Below, piece by piece: positions 36,839-43,538 of a stretch of DNA of 64,000 nucleotides. Made by a program: the position numbers and the translations under genes. How positions within the stretch are numbered: the first letter of the stretch is position 1; every line of letters begins with the position of its first letter. The notes beneath the pieces are model-generated. The model was not told where the DNA came from. It saw only the letters and a program-made list of their open reading frames with translations, and did not search any database. The stretch lies in the NCBI RefSeq assembly GCF_900605005.1, contig NZ_LR027558.1, positions 244,588 to 308,587 of the forward strand, read 5' to 3'. The DNA comes from Acidipropionibacterium timonense (GTDB lineage Bacteria > Actinomycetota > Actinomycetes > Propionibacteriales > Propionibacteriaceae).

Positions 36839-36874
36839 AAGTCTGGGTCCGAGCCGCGGCTCGGACCCAGACTT
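36839..36874 (-). terminator. Strong hairpin terminator after the Gut-type operon
   Basis: A 36-nt perfect inverted repeat is made of two directly abutting 18-bp arms; the left arm begins AAGTCTGGGTCC and the right arm ends GGACCCAGACTT. It lies 17 bp past the oxidoreductase stop codon and upstream of the SorC gene. Confidence 0.85.
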
Positions 36875-36891
36875 GTCTCAGATACCAGCTA

Positions 36892-38199
36892 CTACTTGCC
36901 GATCACGCCAGAGGCAATGAGGGAATCCTGGAGGCGACGCATCGCGACGATCGGACGGGTCTCATCGATCTCAAGGTCGTCGTAGGTGATGATCTCGTCC
37001 TGCTTCTTGGCCGTCTTGAGCTTGCTGTGCTGCAGCAGGCCGATCGGAACTGCGCGCAGCTCTCGAGCCTTCTCGGCCGGGATCGACCACCCGTAGAAGT
37101 GATGACCGCCCATGCCCTCGAGCACGGTTTCCGGTTCAAGATCGAACTTCGCGCGCCCGACCACCTCCGTGCAGTTGTAGTGCGACTGGAAGTCAGCCTT
37201 CCGGTTGAGGACCGCCTCGCCGATCGACAGATGTGCCTCGATGGAGGCGATGTGCCACGGGCGGTAGAACAGGTAGTAAGGCCCGTGGCCCAGCTTCAGG
37301 TAGTCGAGTTCGTGCGTGATGACGTCCGATTCGGACTTCACGATGCAGAACACGCCAGGCGCGACATCTCCAGTGACGTACTCGACGACGGCACCCTTCT
37401 CCATGGAGAGGATCCCACCGTCTTCCACGGGGACAAGCTTCGTGGCGAGTTCCTTGACATTGATCTGCTGGCCATGCATGCCGTCAACCTCAACTGGAAG
37501 ATTGGTGGCATTCGAAAGGGCCGCCATCTCGAGCTGAGTCTTCGTACCATCAGTGAACTCCGTCAGCATGCGCGGGCTCATCTTCTTGCGGGCGGCTTCC
37601 GCCTCGTTGTCCTCGGGCACCGAATGGATGATGTTGACGTTGTTCTTGCCCTTGCCGGCGCAAATGACCTTGAGGCCGAGGTCCTCGGCATACTCGACCA
37701 ACTTGAGTGCCTCGACGGGCTCGTCCCCGCGGCAGACGGTGTAGACGGTGTCGCCGGCATTTGCCAAGCTGGACAGGAGCGGGCCGACGGTGATGTCCGC
37801 CTCGACCGTCATCAGCGCGACATCCTTCTGGTGGGTGATGCAGGTGTACGCAATTTGGGCAGCGATCTCAGGGACACCTGAGACCTCCACCACGATGTCG
37901 ACGGGGAGCTTGGGCATGGAGAGGCCATCGCGGATCGCCACGGCCTTCCCATCCTGCATCGACGCGATCGCAAGCTCGAGGTCGTCCCCTGCCTCGACGA
38001 CATCATCTCGGCCGGCATTCTTGAGCGCCGCAGTGGCCTTCTCGATGAAGATGTCCGCGACCGCGACGACGCTCAGACCAGGTGCCTTCTCGATGGAGGC
38101 CACGAGTCCCGAGCCCATCTGACCTGCGCCGACGACGCCGACATAGACAGGACGGCCCAACTTGGCTTGGCGCTCGAGGAGACCTTTGGTGTAACTCAT
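36892..38199 (-). CDS. COG4091-type NAD(P)-dependent oxidoreductase with SAF domain
   Basis: This 435-aa protein has an N-terminal homoserine-dehydrogenase-like Rossmann domain (VYVGVVGAGQMGSGLVASI, VEVSGVPEIAAQIAYTCI) and a C-terminal SAF domain (around LLQHSKLKTAKKQDEIITYDD). The family is usually labelled predicted homoserine dehydrogenase, but its reactions are mostly unknown. Here it is the last gene of a PTS polyol operon, so oxidation of an imported polyol phosphate, or reduction of a carbonyl intermediate, is a reasonable inference. The RBS AAAGGA precedes the start. Confidence 0.78.
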   Translation of the reverse strand: MSYTKGLLERQAKLGRPVYVGVVGAGQMGSGLVASIEKAPGLSVVAVADIFIEKATAALKNAGRDDVVEAGDDLELAIASMQDGKAVAIRDGLSMPKLPVDIVVEVSGVPEIAAQIAYTCITHQKDVALMTVEADITVGPLLSSLANAGDTVYTVCRGDEPVEALKLVEYAEDLGLKVICAGKGKNNVNIIHSVPEDNEAEAARKKMSPRMLTEFTDGTKTQLEMAALSNATNLPVEVDGMHGQQINVKELATKLVPVEDGGILSMEKGAVVEYVTGDVAPGVFCIVKSESDVITHELDYLKLGHGPYYLFYRPWHIASIEAHLSIGEAVLNRKADFQSHYNCTEVVGRAKFDLEPETVLEGMGGHHFYGWSIPAEKARELRAVPIGLLQHSKLKTAKKQDEIITYDDLEIDETRPIVAMRRLQDSLIASGVIGK

Positions 38200-38239
38200 T
38201 TCAGATTGTCCTTTCCAAATTGTGGGGAATTGAGACGCG

Positions 38240-38749
38240 CTACGGGGCTGGCCGCACGAGGTCGGCTCCGCTCACATACCTGGGGTGACGATGCACGACG
38301 CGTCGAGCACTCGAAGCTGTGATGACATTGGATGTTGATGCCATGGTCATTGACATCGCGTGGGGTAGTTCGCTTGACGGCGGCAGTTTCACCTGAGCCA
38401 GTGCCATCGAGATAGCATCCCTTAGTCGCTTGCGCTTCACACGACCTGTGGCATCGTCCATGGGCCCGACGAGTTCGGGCATGTCGTGAAAGCGGGCGAA
38501 CACAGTCAGTCCGGACATGGCAGACGCACGCACAATGCGTCCGGTGGCTACATTCACGACAAGAATGGCGATTGCGCCGCCCTTGAAGGATCGCCCACGC
38601 CCCGAGACCATCATGAGTTCGTCTCCGGCGGATGTCCTCAACACGCGATTGAGTTCCTTCTGGTAGGCGCGTTGTTGCTGGATCGTGAACCATGCGCCGA
38701 GTGACATTCCGACGAAAAGAAGCAGGGCGAAGAGCCAATCGCGTGGCAT
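38240..38749 (-). CDS. gutM: GutM-type glucitol operon activator protein
   Basis: This 169-aa protein has an N-terminal hydrophobic segment (WLFALLLFVGMSLGAWF) and a basic soluble part, matching GutM/SrlM in layout (AYQKELNRVLR and GGAIAILVVNVATGRIVRA). In E. coli GutM activates the glucitol operon. It starts 3 bp after the EIIA stop and precedes the oxidoreductase by 40 bp. Its presence confirms a Gut-family system, though not that glucitol is the substrate. Confidence 0.82.
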   Translation of the reverse strand: MPRDWLFALLLFVGMSLGAWFTIQQQRAYQKELNRVLRTSAGDELMMVSGRGRSFKGGAIAILVVNVATGRIVRASAMSGLTVFARFHDMPELVGPMDDATGRVKRKRLRDAISMALAQVKLPPSSELPHAMSMTMASTSNVITASSARRVVHRHPRYVSGADLVRPAP

Positions 38750-38752
38750 GGG

Positions 38753-39124
38753 TCAGGCTCCAGTGATAGTCACGCGGCTGCCGACCGGTGGGGCAACGGG
38801 GTGATCGCCAGTCGCTTTGACTGCGCCCGGCAACAACGGTTGATCAGGCTGATTGACGTACAGCACGAAGTGACCGAGCTCGGAAAGGTTGTCATTGGCA
38901 CGGGATCCGACTTCATCGATACGAAATGTCTGCTGTCCCAACGCGAACGTGTCGCCTTCTGCGACGTCTCGTGTGAGAGCGGTCGCACTCCTGTGGACGA
39001 TGCTGTAGTCGGCCAGTTCGCTCGGTACTGGCTCGCCGAAGAGGATGATGACGCCCCCCTCGAGCATGTCCGTCGAGTCGGCACCGATGGCAGTCACCTC
39101 GGCGCTCCATACGATGTTGGTCAC
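38753..39124 (-). CDS. srlB: PTS EIIA, glucitol/sorbitol (Gut) family
   Basis: This 123-aa cytoplasmic EIIA has LFGEPVPSELADYSIVHRS with the probable phosphohistidine, then FRIDEVGSRANDNLSELGHF, the family signature. The GTG start at 39124 follows AGGAG at 7 nt. A 133-bp gap with two stem-loops separates it from the EIIBC gene. It shares the motif pattern of the orphan EIIA at 12.2 kb. Confidence 0.88.
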   Translation of the reverse strand: MTNIVWSAEVTAIGADSTDMLEGGVIILFGEPVPSELADYSIVHRSATALTRDVAEGDTFALGQQTFRIDEVGSRANDNLSELGHFVLYVNQPDQPLLPGAVKATGDHPVAPPVGSRVTITGA

Positions 39125-39169
39125 GAGATCTCCTAAGCGTTGGGTCGTCGGGAGTGCCTTCTTCCGACG

Positions 39170-39247
39170 GGACCCCTGCCTGAAGGGGGTCCTTGAGTGG
39201 GTGTTGGGGGATGGGCGGGGGAGCCGCTGAAGCCAGAGGGCTCCCCC
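39170..39247 (-). other. Two tandem stem-loops between EIIBC and EIIA genes
   Basis: GGACCCC/GGGGTCC (39170-39192) and GGGGGAGCC/GGCTCCCCC (39217-39247) are consecutive hairpins in the only large gap of the PTS gene run. They may adjust the amount of EIIA message relative to the membrane subunits. Confidence 0.55.
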
Positions 39248-39257
39248 AGGGAGTGGG

Positions 39258-40262
39258 TCACACGAGCAGGAACGAGGCCAGGTAGGCGAGGGCAACCGCC
39301 AAGGGGGACGTGACGAGCCGGGTGAAGAGAACCGCTGACACGCCGACGGACACCGTCTCTGGCTTTGCCTCGCCGAGCGAGAGCCCCACCGGGACGAAGT
39401 CACATCCGACCTGGCCATCGATGGCGAAGAGGGTGGGAAGGGCGTACTGCACGGGCAATGCGCCCTGACCGATCTGGGTACCCATGAGGACCCCGATCAC
39501 CTGAGCGATCGCAGCACCCGGACCAAGAATTGGCGACAATAGCGGGATCGCGACGATGAAGCCCAGAAGAAGGAGGCCCAACGGGTTGCTCGCCAGCGGT
39601 GTCACGGTCTTCGCCAGCCACTTCGAGATGCCCGTGTAGTTGACGATGCCAATCAACAGGGCAACGTACGCCATGAATGGAATCACCGTCTGGAGGATGA
39701 TTTCCAATGCCTGACGGCCAGATGACAGCAGCGAGTTGATGAAGTAGCCGATGCCGTTACCAAACTTGACGACGAACCCCATGAAGCCGCCCTTTTCGGC
39801 CTGCTGCTGGCTCACGGTCTTCGGCGTGGGTGGAGTTTCGGTGGGCATGGTCGTCGAGGTATCGCTCGCCGCTTGGGCTCCAGCTGCCGCTGGGTCGGCG
39901 ATGGTGATCCGTTCGGGGCTGACATCCGACACGAAGATGTCCGGCTTGATGTATTTCGCGAGTGGACCTGTTGGACCGCCTGGAAAGATGTCGACGGTTG
40001 GCAGTCCCTTCTTTGGATAGATGCCGACCCGAGCGGTCCCACCGCAGTTGATGACGACGGCCATGACCTGCTCGTCCGGGATGGTGTTGCTGAATCCATC
40101 CACCGCTTCGGCGCCGCTGAGTTCGGCCATCTTCGCGGCAACTGGATGAATCCCACCTCCTGTGACGGACAGCACGATGTGGCGATCTTCGGTCGGTGTC
40201 AGGACGAGTCCATTTCCCCAGCCGCTCGATCCCTTGGAAACCTTGATGGACGTGTAGCTCAT
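39258..40262 (-). CDS. srlE: PTS EIIBC component, glucitol/sorbitol (Gut) family
   Basis: This 334-aa protein has an N-terminal EIIB domain with the phosphocysteine C73 in VVINCGGTARVGIYPKKG. A Thr/Pro-rich linker (TPPTPKTVSQQQ) follows, then a membrane domain (IILQTVIPFMAYVALLIGIV, LLLLGFIVAIPLLSPIL). The C-terminus carries the conserved GQVGCDFVPVGLSLGEA motif. It works with the SrlA-type EIIC, whose stop overlaps its start by 4 bases (ATGA). Confidence 0.92.
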   Translation of the reverse strand: MSYTSIKVSKGSSGWGNGLVLTPTEDRHIVLSVTGGGIHPVAAKMAELSGAEAVDGFSNTIPDEQVMAVVINCGGTARVGIYPKKGLPTVDIFPGGPTGPLAKYIKPDIFVSDVSPERITIADPAAAGAQAASDTSTTMPTETPPTPKTVSQQQAEKGGFMGFVVKFGNGIGYFINSLLSSGRQALEIILQTVIPFMAYVALLIGIVNYTGISKWLAKTVTPLASNPLGLLLLGFIVAIPLLSPILGPGAAIAQVIGVLMGTQIGQGALPVQYALPTLFAIDGQVGCDFVPVGLSLGEAKPETVSVGVSAVLFTRLVTSPLAVALAYLASFLLV

Positions 40263-40864
40263 TCTGCCACCCCCTGGAGGTTACCGGCCTGGTAGGCAGC
40301 GTCATAACGAGCGAACGTCTCGACGTGCCCGCCTCGCTTGATGAGGATGTTCGTCATCCATTGAGTCGCGAGTCCACGGAAGAAGATGACGACCAGTCCG
40401 ACGAGGAAATATAGGATTGCAAGCGTGGCATATTTGTCCGGAGCGATCTTCTGGACGCCTGCCGCTACCCCCATCCATACGAATATCTCGCCGGCGTTGG
40501 CATGCGGGAACAGTGCCGTGATCGGATGACACATCGAAACGGCCGAGTCATAGAACGCCGGCTTGTAGCGCTCTGGCAGGAATCGTCCGAAGGTGTATGC
40601 CATGGGGTTGGTCAGCAGTAGCATCGCCAAGAAAGGCATGATAGTGTACCGAGTGACCGTGTACCGGCCAGCGCGTTGGATGGCTCGGGTCACGCGCTCC
40701 TCGCCAATCCATGTAGTGATTGCGTACATGGCTGTCAACATGACCATGAGCAGCGGGAGGATTCCCGTGACCAAGCTCGTGAATGACTTGGCGGATTCAT
40801 TGAAGAGGCCAATGAAGTGTTGAGCGAACCAGGTGATGCCATGCATCAGTGGGTTGTTGCCCAT
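40259..40864 (-). CDS. srlA: PTS EIIC component, glucitol/sorbitol (Gut) family
   Basis: This 201-aa membrane protein has about five hydrophobic segments. LVTGILPLLMVMLTAMYAI, TIMPFLAMLLLTNPMAYTFG and SMCHPITALFPHANAGEIFVW are Gut-EIIC signatures. It carries part of the polyol channel with SrlE. A gap of about 170 bp (40865-41032) separates it from yjbQ upstream; that gap shows no gene and may hold a second promoter. Confidence 0.92.
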   Translation of the reverse strand: MGNNPLMHGITWFAQHFIGLFNESAKSFTSLVTGILPLLMVMLTAMYAITTWIGEERVTRAIQRAGRYTVTRYTIMPFLAMLLLTNPMAYTFGRFLPERYKPAFYDSAVSMCHPITALFPHANAGEIFVWMGVAAGVQKIAPDKYATLAILYFLVGLVVIFFRGLATQWMTNILIKRGGHVETFARYDAAYQAGNLQGVAE

Positions 40865-41032
40865 GTGAACTCCTCTGTTCGTTGGGGTTTGCGTCTGGGT
40901 TCCCTAAGTGCCGGGTGTGGGTGATCGTGGGAACCAAGCGGCTGGCGGTGGGTCATCCTTTCTGACTTGTGCGGGAGTCGCTTCGGCTGACTTGAGTGAC
41001 GTTTTCCAGTTCTTATCGTGTGGCGACTTCGG

Positions 41033-41563
41033 TCAATCTCCGATGATCGTGACTCGACACGTTCTCTTGCGTGCACGAGATCGGTCCCAATCGGTGAAGA
41101 AAATGTATCCAGTTACACCGAATCCCAGCTCTCCATCGATGAGAGGGAAGACTTGACTTGAACCGACGACACTTGCTTTCAGGTGTGCGTCGGCATTGAG
41201 GAGCTGCGTGCGATCTCCATCAGGAAGGTACACGGCGGCATCGGGCCATGTCTCGACCTCTTGGAAATGCTTCTCTCCCGGATACCGATAAGCGCCGGCA
41301 GGGGGAAGCTCAGTCTGGTCTGGGGCAATCCTGGCCAACGTGTCATTGAGATCGGCCTGAAGAAAGTCCGTTCCGTCGGGCAGCTCGTCGTGGGCGTATT
41401 CGTCATAGTAGATTGAACACGTCGTGTGAGGTGACATCACGGCCACGATGCCATTCGTAATGTGCGATCGTGCGATGGCCTCACGCACCTGCGACGTCAC
41501 GTTGATGAAGCTCGGGGTTCCACCGTGGGACTCGAGTTCGATGGTGTGGTGGAAGACAGTCAT
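41033..41563 (-). CDS. yjbQ: YjbQ/UPF0047 family protein
   Basis: This 176-aa protein of the UPF0047 fold has the conserved NGIVAVMSPHTTCSIYYDEYA with the family histidine, then LNDTLARIAP, LKASVVGSSQVFPLIDGELG and IFFTDWDRSR. Family members can show weak thiamine-phosphate synthase activity, but their real function is unknown. Here the gene lies between the aldolase (13 bp away) and the PTS genes, so a role in the same sugar pathway is suggested. The start at 41563 follows AAGGA. Confidence 0.85.
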   Translation of the reverse strand: MTVFHHTIELESHGGTPSFINVTSQVREAIARSHITNGIVAVMSPHTTCSIYYDEYAHDELPDGTDFLQADLNDTLARIAPDQTELPPAGAYRYPGEKHFQEVETWPDAAVYLPDGDRTQLLNADAHLKASVVGSSQVFPLIDGELGFGVTGYIFFTDWDRSRARKRTCRVTIIGD

Positions 41564-41576
41564 GATCAATCCTTGA

Positions 41577-42428
41577 TCAGATAGTGGGTGTGGCGAGGAC
41601 ACTCACAAAGTGGGAAACATCCGCTTCGACGCCCCGTTGAGCTGCCACGGCCAAGTTGGAGAAGAGGATGGAGCTCTCGTCGTCGATGAGTGGAGCAGCG
41701 GCATCATATGCCGCCTTCGCGGCGTACGTGTAGTAGTTGATCTTCCGCACTCCATGCCGGATGCATTCCTTGTACTCATCGTCACTGAGACCGGAGCCCC
41801 CATGCATGACGATGGGAACTCCAGTTTGCTCACGGAGTTGGCTGATGAGCTCATAGTTGAGATGGGGCTTCCGGCGGTAGACGCCGTGCACGGTTCCGAA
41901 CGAGGCTGCGAGGCAGTCGACTCCGGTGGCCTCGACGAAGGTCGTTGCCATTGCGGCGTCAGTGTAAAGGGTTTCGTCTGCGATGCCTTGGGAGGGGTCC
42001 CCGTTCTCGTTCCCGGTCATGACCCCGATTTCACCTTCGACTGCGATGTCGCGGGCATGGGCCATCTCGACGACCTCGCGCGTGATCTTGACGTTCTCGT
42101 CGTATGGACGACGTGAGGCGTCAATCATGCACGAATTGAAGCCGATGTCCAGTCCTCGGCGGATATAGTCGATGTCATCCCCGTGGTCGATGTGGAGGAC
42201 GAACTTGCCCTCAGAGCGTGTCGCGAGTGCGACCATGGCAGGTCCGATCTCGTCCAGCGGAGTGATGTTCTCGTGGACCTGGGCGCACTGGAGAATGATG
42301 GGAAGCCCCGTCCGCTCGCCTACGCGAATTGTCGCGGTAAGAGCTTCGAAGAACGGTGTGTTGACGGCAGCGATGGCCGAGTTGTGCTGGTCGGCATAGG
42401 ACAGTGCTTCGCGCAGTCCGATGAGCAT
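41577..42428 (-). CDS. Class II fructose-bisphosphate aldolase family protein
   Basis: This 283-aa zinc aldolase is of FbaA/GatY/KbaY type. Zinc ligands and active-site motifs are FVLHIDHGDD, AVEGEIGVMTGNE, LAASFGTVHGVY and IVMHGGSGLSDDE. Members split fructose- or tagatose-1,6-bisphosphate, or shorter ketose phosphates, to dihydroxyacetone phosphate. No sugar-phosphate kinase is encoded in the operon, so a monophosphate substrate from the PTS would have to be accepted or phosphorylated by a kinase from elsewhere. The TIM-like gene is 16 bp upstream. Confidence 0.88.
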   Translation of the reverse strand: MLIGLREALSYADQHNSAIAAVNTPFFEALTATIRVGERTGLPIILQCAQVHENITPLDEIGPAMVALATRSEGKFVLHIDHGDDIDYIRRGLDIGFNSCMIDASRRPYDENVKITREVVEMAHARDIAVEGEIGVMTGNENGDPSQGIADETLYTDAAMATTFVEATGVDCLAASFGTVHGVYRRKPHLNYELISQLREQTGVPIVMHGGSGLSDDEYKECIRHGVRKINYYTYAAKAAYDAAAPLIDDESSILFSNLAVAAQRGVEADVSHFVSVLATPTI

Positions 42429-42444
42429 CGTGGAGTCCTTTCGG

Positions 42445-43158
42445 TCAGGGGCGGGGGGTGGAGTGGGACGCCCTATGGTTGGCGATTGCCGTGAACATGT
42501 CGGTGAGGATGTGTCGCCAATCCGGGTGGTTGACAATGCCGCTGGTGCCGCCTGAGCCATCGGCGCCTTGGCCGAGGACGCGCGTGATGTCTGCGCCGGT
42601 CGTGACACCAGCGCCCTGGATGACCATGATGTGCGGGTCGACGTCCTTGACGATCCGCGTCGTCCTACCGATGTAGTCGCCCGCATCCATGGTTCCTGTT
42701 CCGATGAGCGCTGTGGGCTCGCAAATCATGATGTCGGGTCCCATCGTCGCGATGGCGCGGCACTGGGCGTCTGTGTCAGCGCAGACGATGGTGGCGAGGC
42801 CCACCTCCCTGGCGCGACGGATGTTCGCGTCCAGCTCCGCGATGGTCAGCGGATGCTCTGCATGGTTGAGGACCACGCCTCTCGCTCCAGCTTCGACGAG
42901 GGAGTCGGGAAGGATGTGACCCATTCCGCGACCCTTGACGATCGGGTCCATGTGCTGTGCCGTCACGGCCAGATGCCTGGTGGTCTCGGCAATGAGGCGG
43001 AGGTCGACATGTTGCGCCGTGAAGACCACGTCCACGTCGAACTCAGGAGCGAGTTCGTCGGCGAGACGAGCGAGCCGCAAGGTGTCGGCCGAGCCCAGGT
43101 ACGCCTTCGGGTTGATGATCAGGAAAGGCGAGCGGACGAAGGGCTGATGCTGCGCCAT
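42445..43158 (-). CDS. Triose-phosphate isomerase-like protein, archaeal-type
   Basis: This 237-aa TIM barrel is shorter than bacterial TpiA and resembles archaeal TIM: FTAQHVDLRL, GRGMGHILPDSLVEAGARGV, LNHAEHPLTIAELDA. Active-site residues are present: K18 in INPKAYLG, His in LNHAEHP (usual GHSER) and Glu in ICEPTALIGTG. The altered His loop hints at a substrate other than glyceraldehyde 3-phosphate, for example a tetrulose phosphate as for EryH; this is inference. It is the first gene of the operon. ATG 43158 follows GGAGAGG; ATG 43167 is possible. Confidence 0.85.
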   Translation of the reverse strand: MAQHQPFVRSPFLIINPKAYLGSADTLRLARLADELAPEFDVDVVFTAQHVDLRLIAETTRHLAVTAQHMDPIVKGRGMGHILPDSLVEAGARGVVLNHAEHPLTIAELDANIRRAREVGLATIVCADTDAQCRAIATMGPDIMICEPTALIGTGTMDAGDYIGRTTRIVKDVDPHIMVIQGAGVTTGADITRVLGQGADGSGGTSGIVNHPDWRHILTDMFTAIANHRASHSTPRP

Positions 43159-43538
43159 GGTTGACATCCTCTCCGGTGAGTCTGCACAAAATTGCATATG
43201 ATTCGGGAATAAGTGCGAATGGCTTCATGATGGCACGCCGGCTGTCGGTGCGCAAGGGTTCGGCGCGAATCTGACCGGTTCGGCCGTCCGCGCGCTTCGC
43301 ATCCTGGACGGGAGGGATGGGAGGGTCCTGTCTCGGCGGCTTGTGGGCTGACCTACTTGTGGGCTGTCGTCAAGGTGTGTCCAGTGGTGAGTGTCCGTCC
43401 CGTCCATGGACTGGGCGTATCGACCGAAGGTCTTGACATCCTGCCCATCGCGGGCCGAAAGTGTTCCTGTTCATGTGAAGACCCCTTTCGAAAAGGGTCT
43501 TTGTAACCACTGTGTTACCGCGATGACAGGAGCAGGCG
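43159..43538. promoter_or_regulatory. Divergent regulatory region between the Gut-type operon and the ROK fusion gene
   Basis: No gene is seen in these 380 bp. Near the minus-strand operon lies TGCA-caaaat-TGCA (43183-43196) in an AT-rich patch. Near the plus-strand gene lies a TTGACA -35-like box (43433-43438). A 24-nt near-perfect palindrome AAGACCCC..GGGTCTT (43478-43501, one mismatched pair) and GTAAC-cactgt-GTTAC (43503-43518) follow. The last two sit 20-60 bp before the ROK start and are probable operators. Confidence 0.5.

Noticed and set aside
36892-38199. Calling the COG4091/SAF protein a homoserine dehydrogenase of amino acid synthesis
   Set aside because: It lies at the end of a PTS operon with no threonine or methionine genes beside it; the label rests only on the fold.
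38753-39124. The two Gut-type EIIA genes (12.2 kb and 38.9 kb) as a recent duplication
   Set aside because: They share motifs but differ along most of the sequence, so they are distant paralogues rather than a fresh copy.
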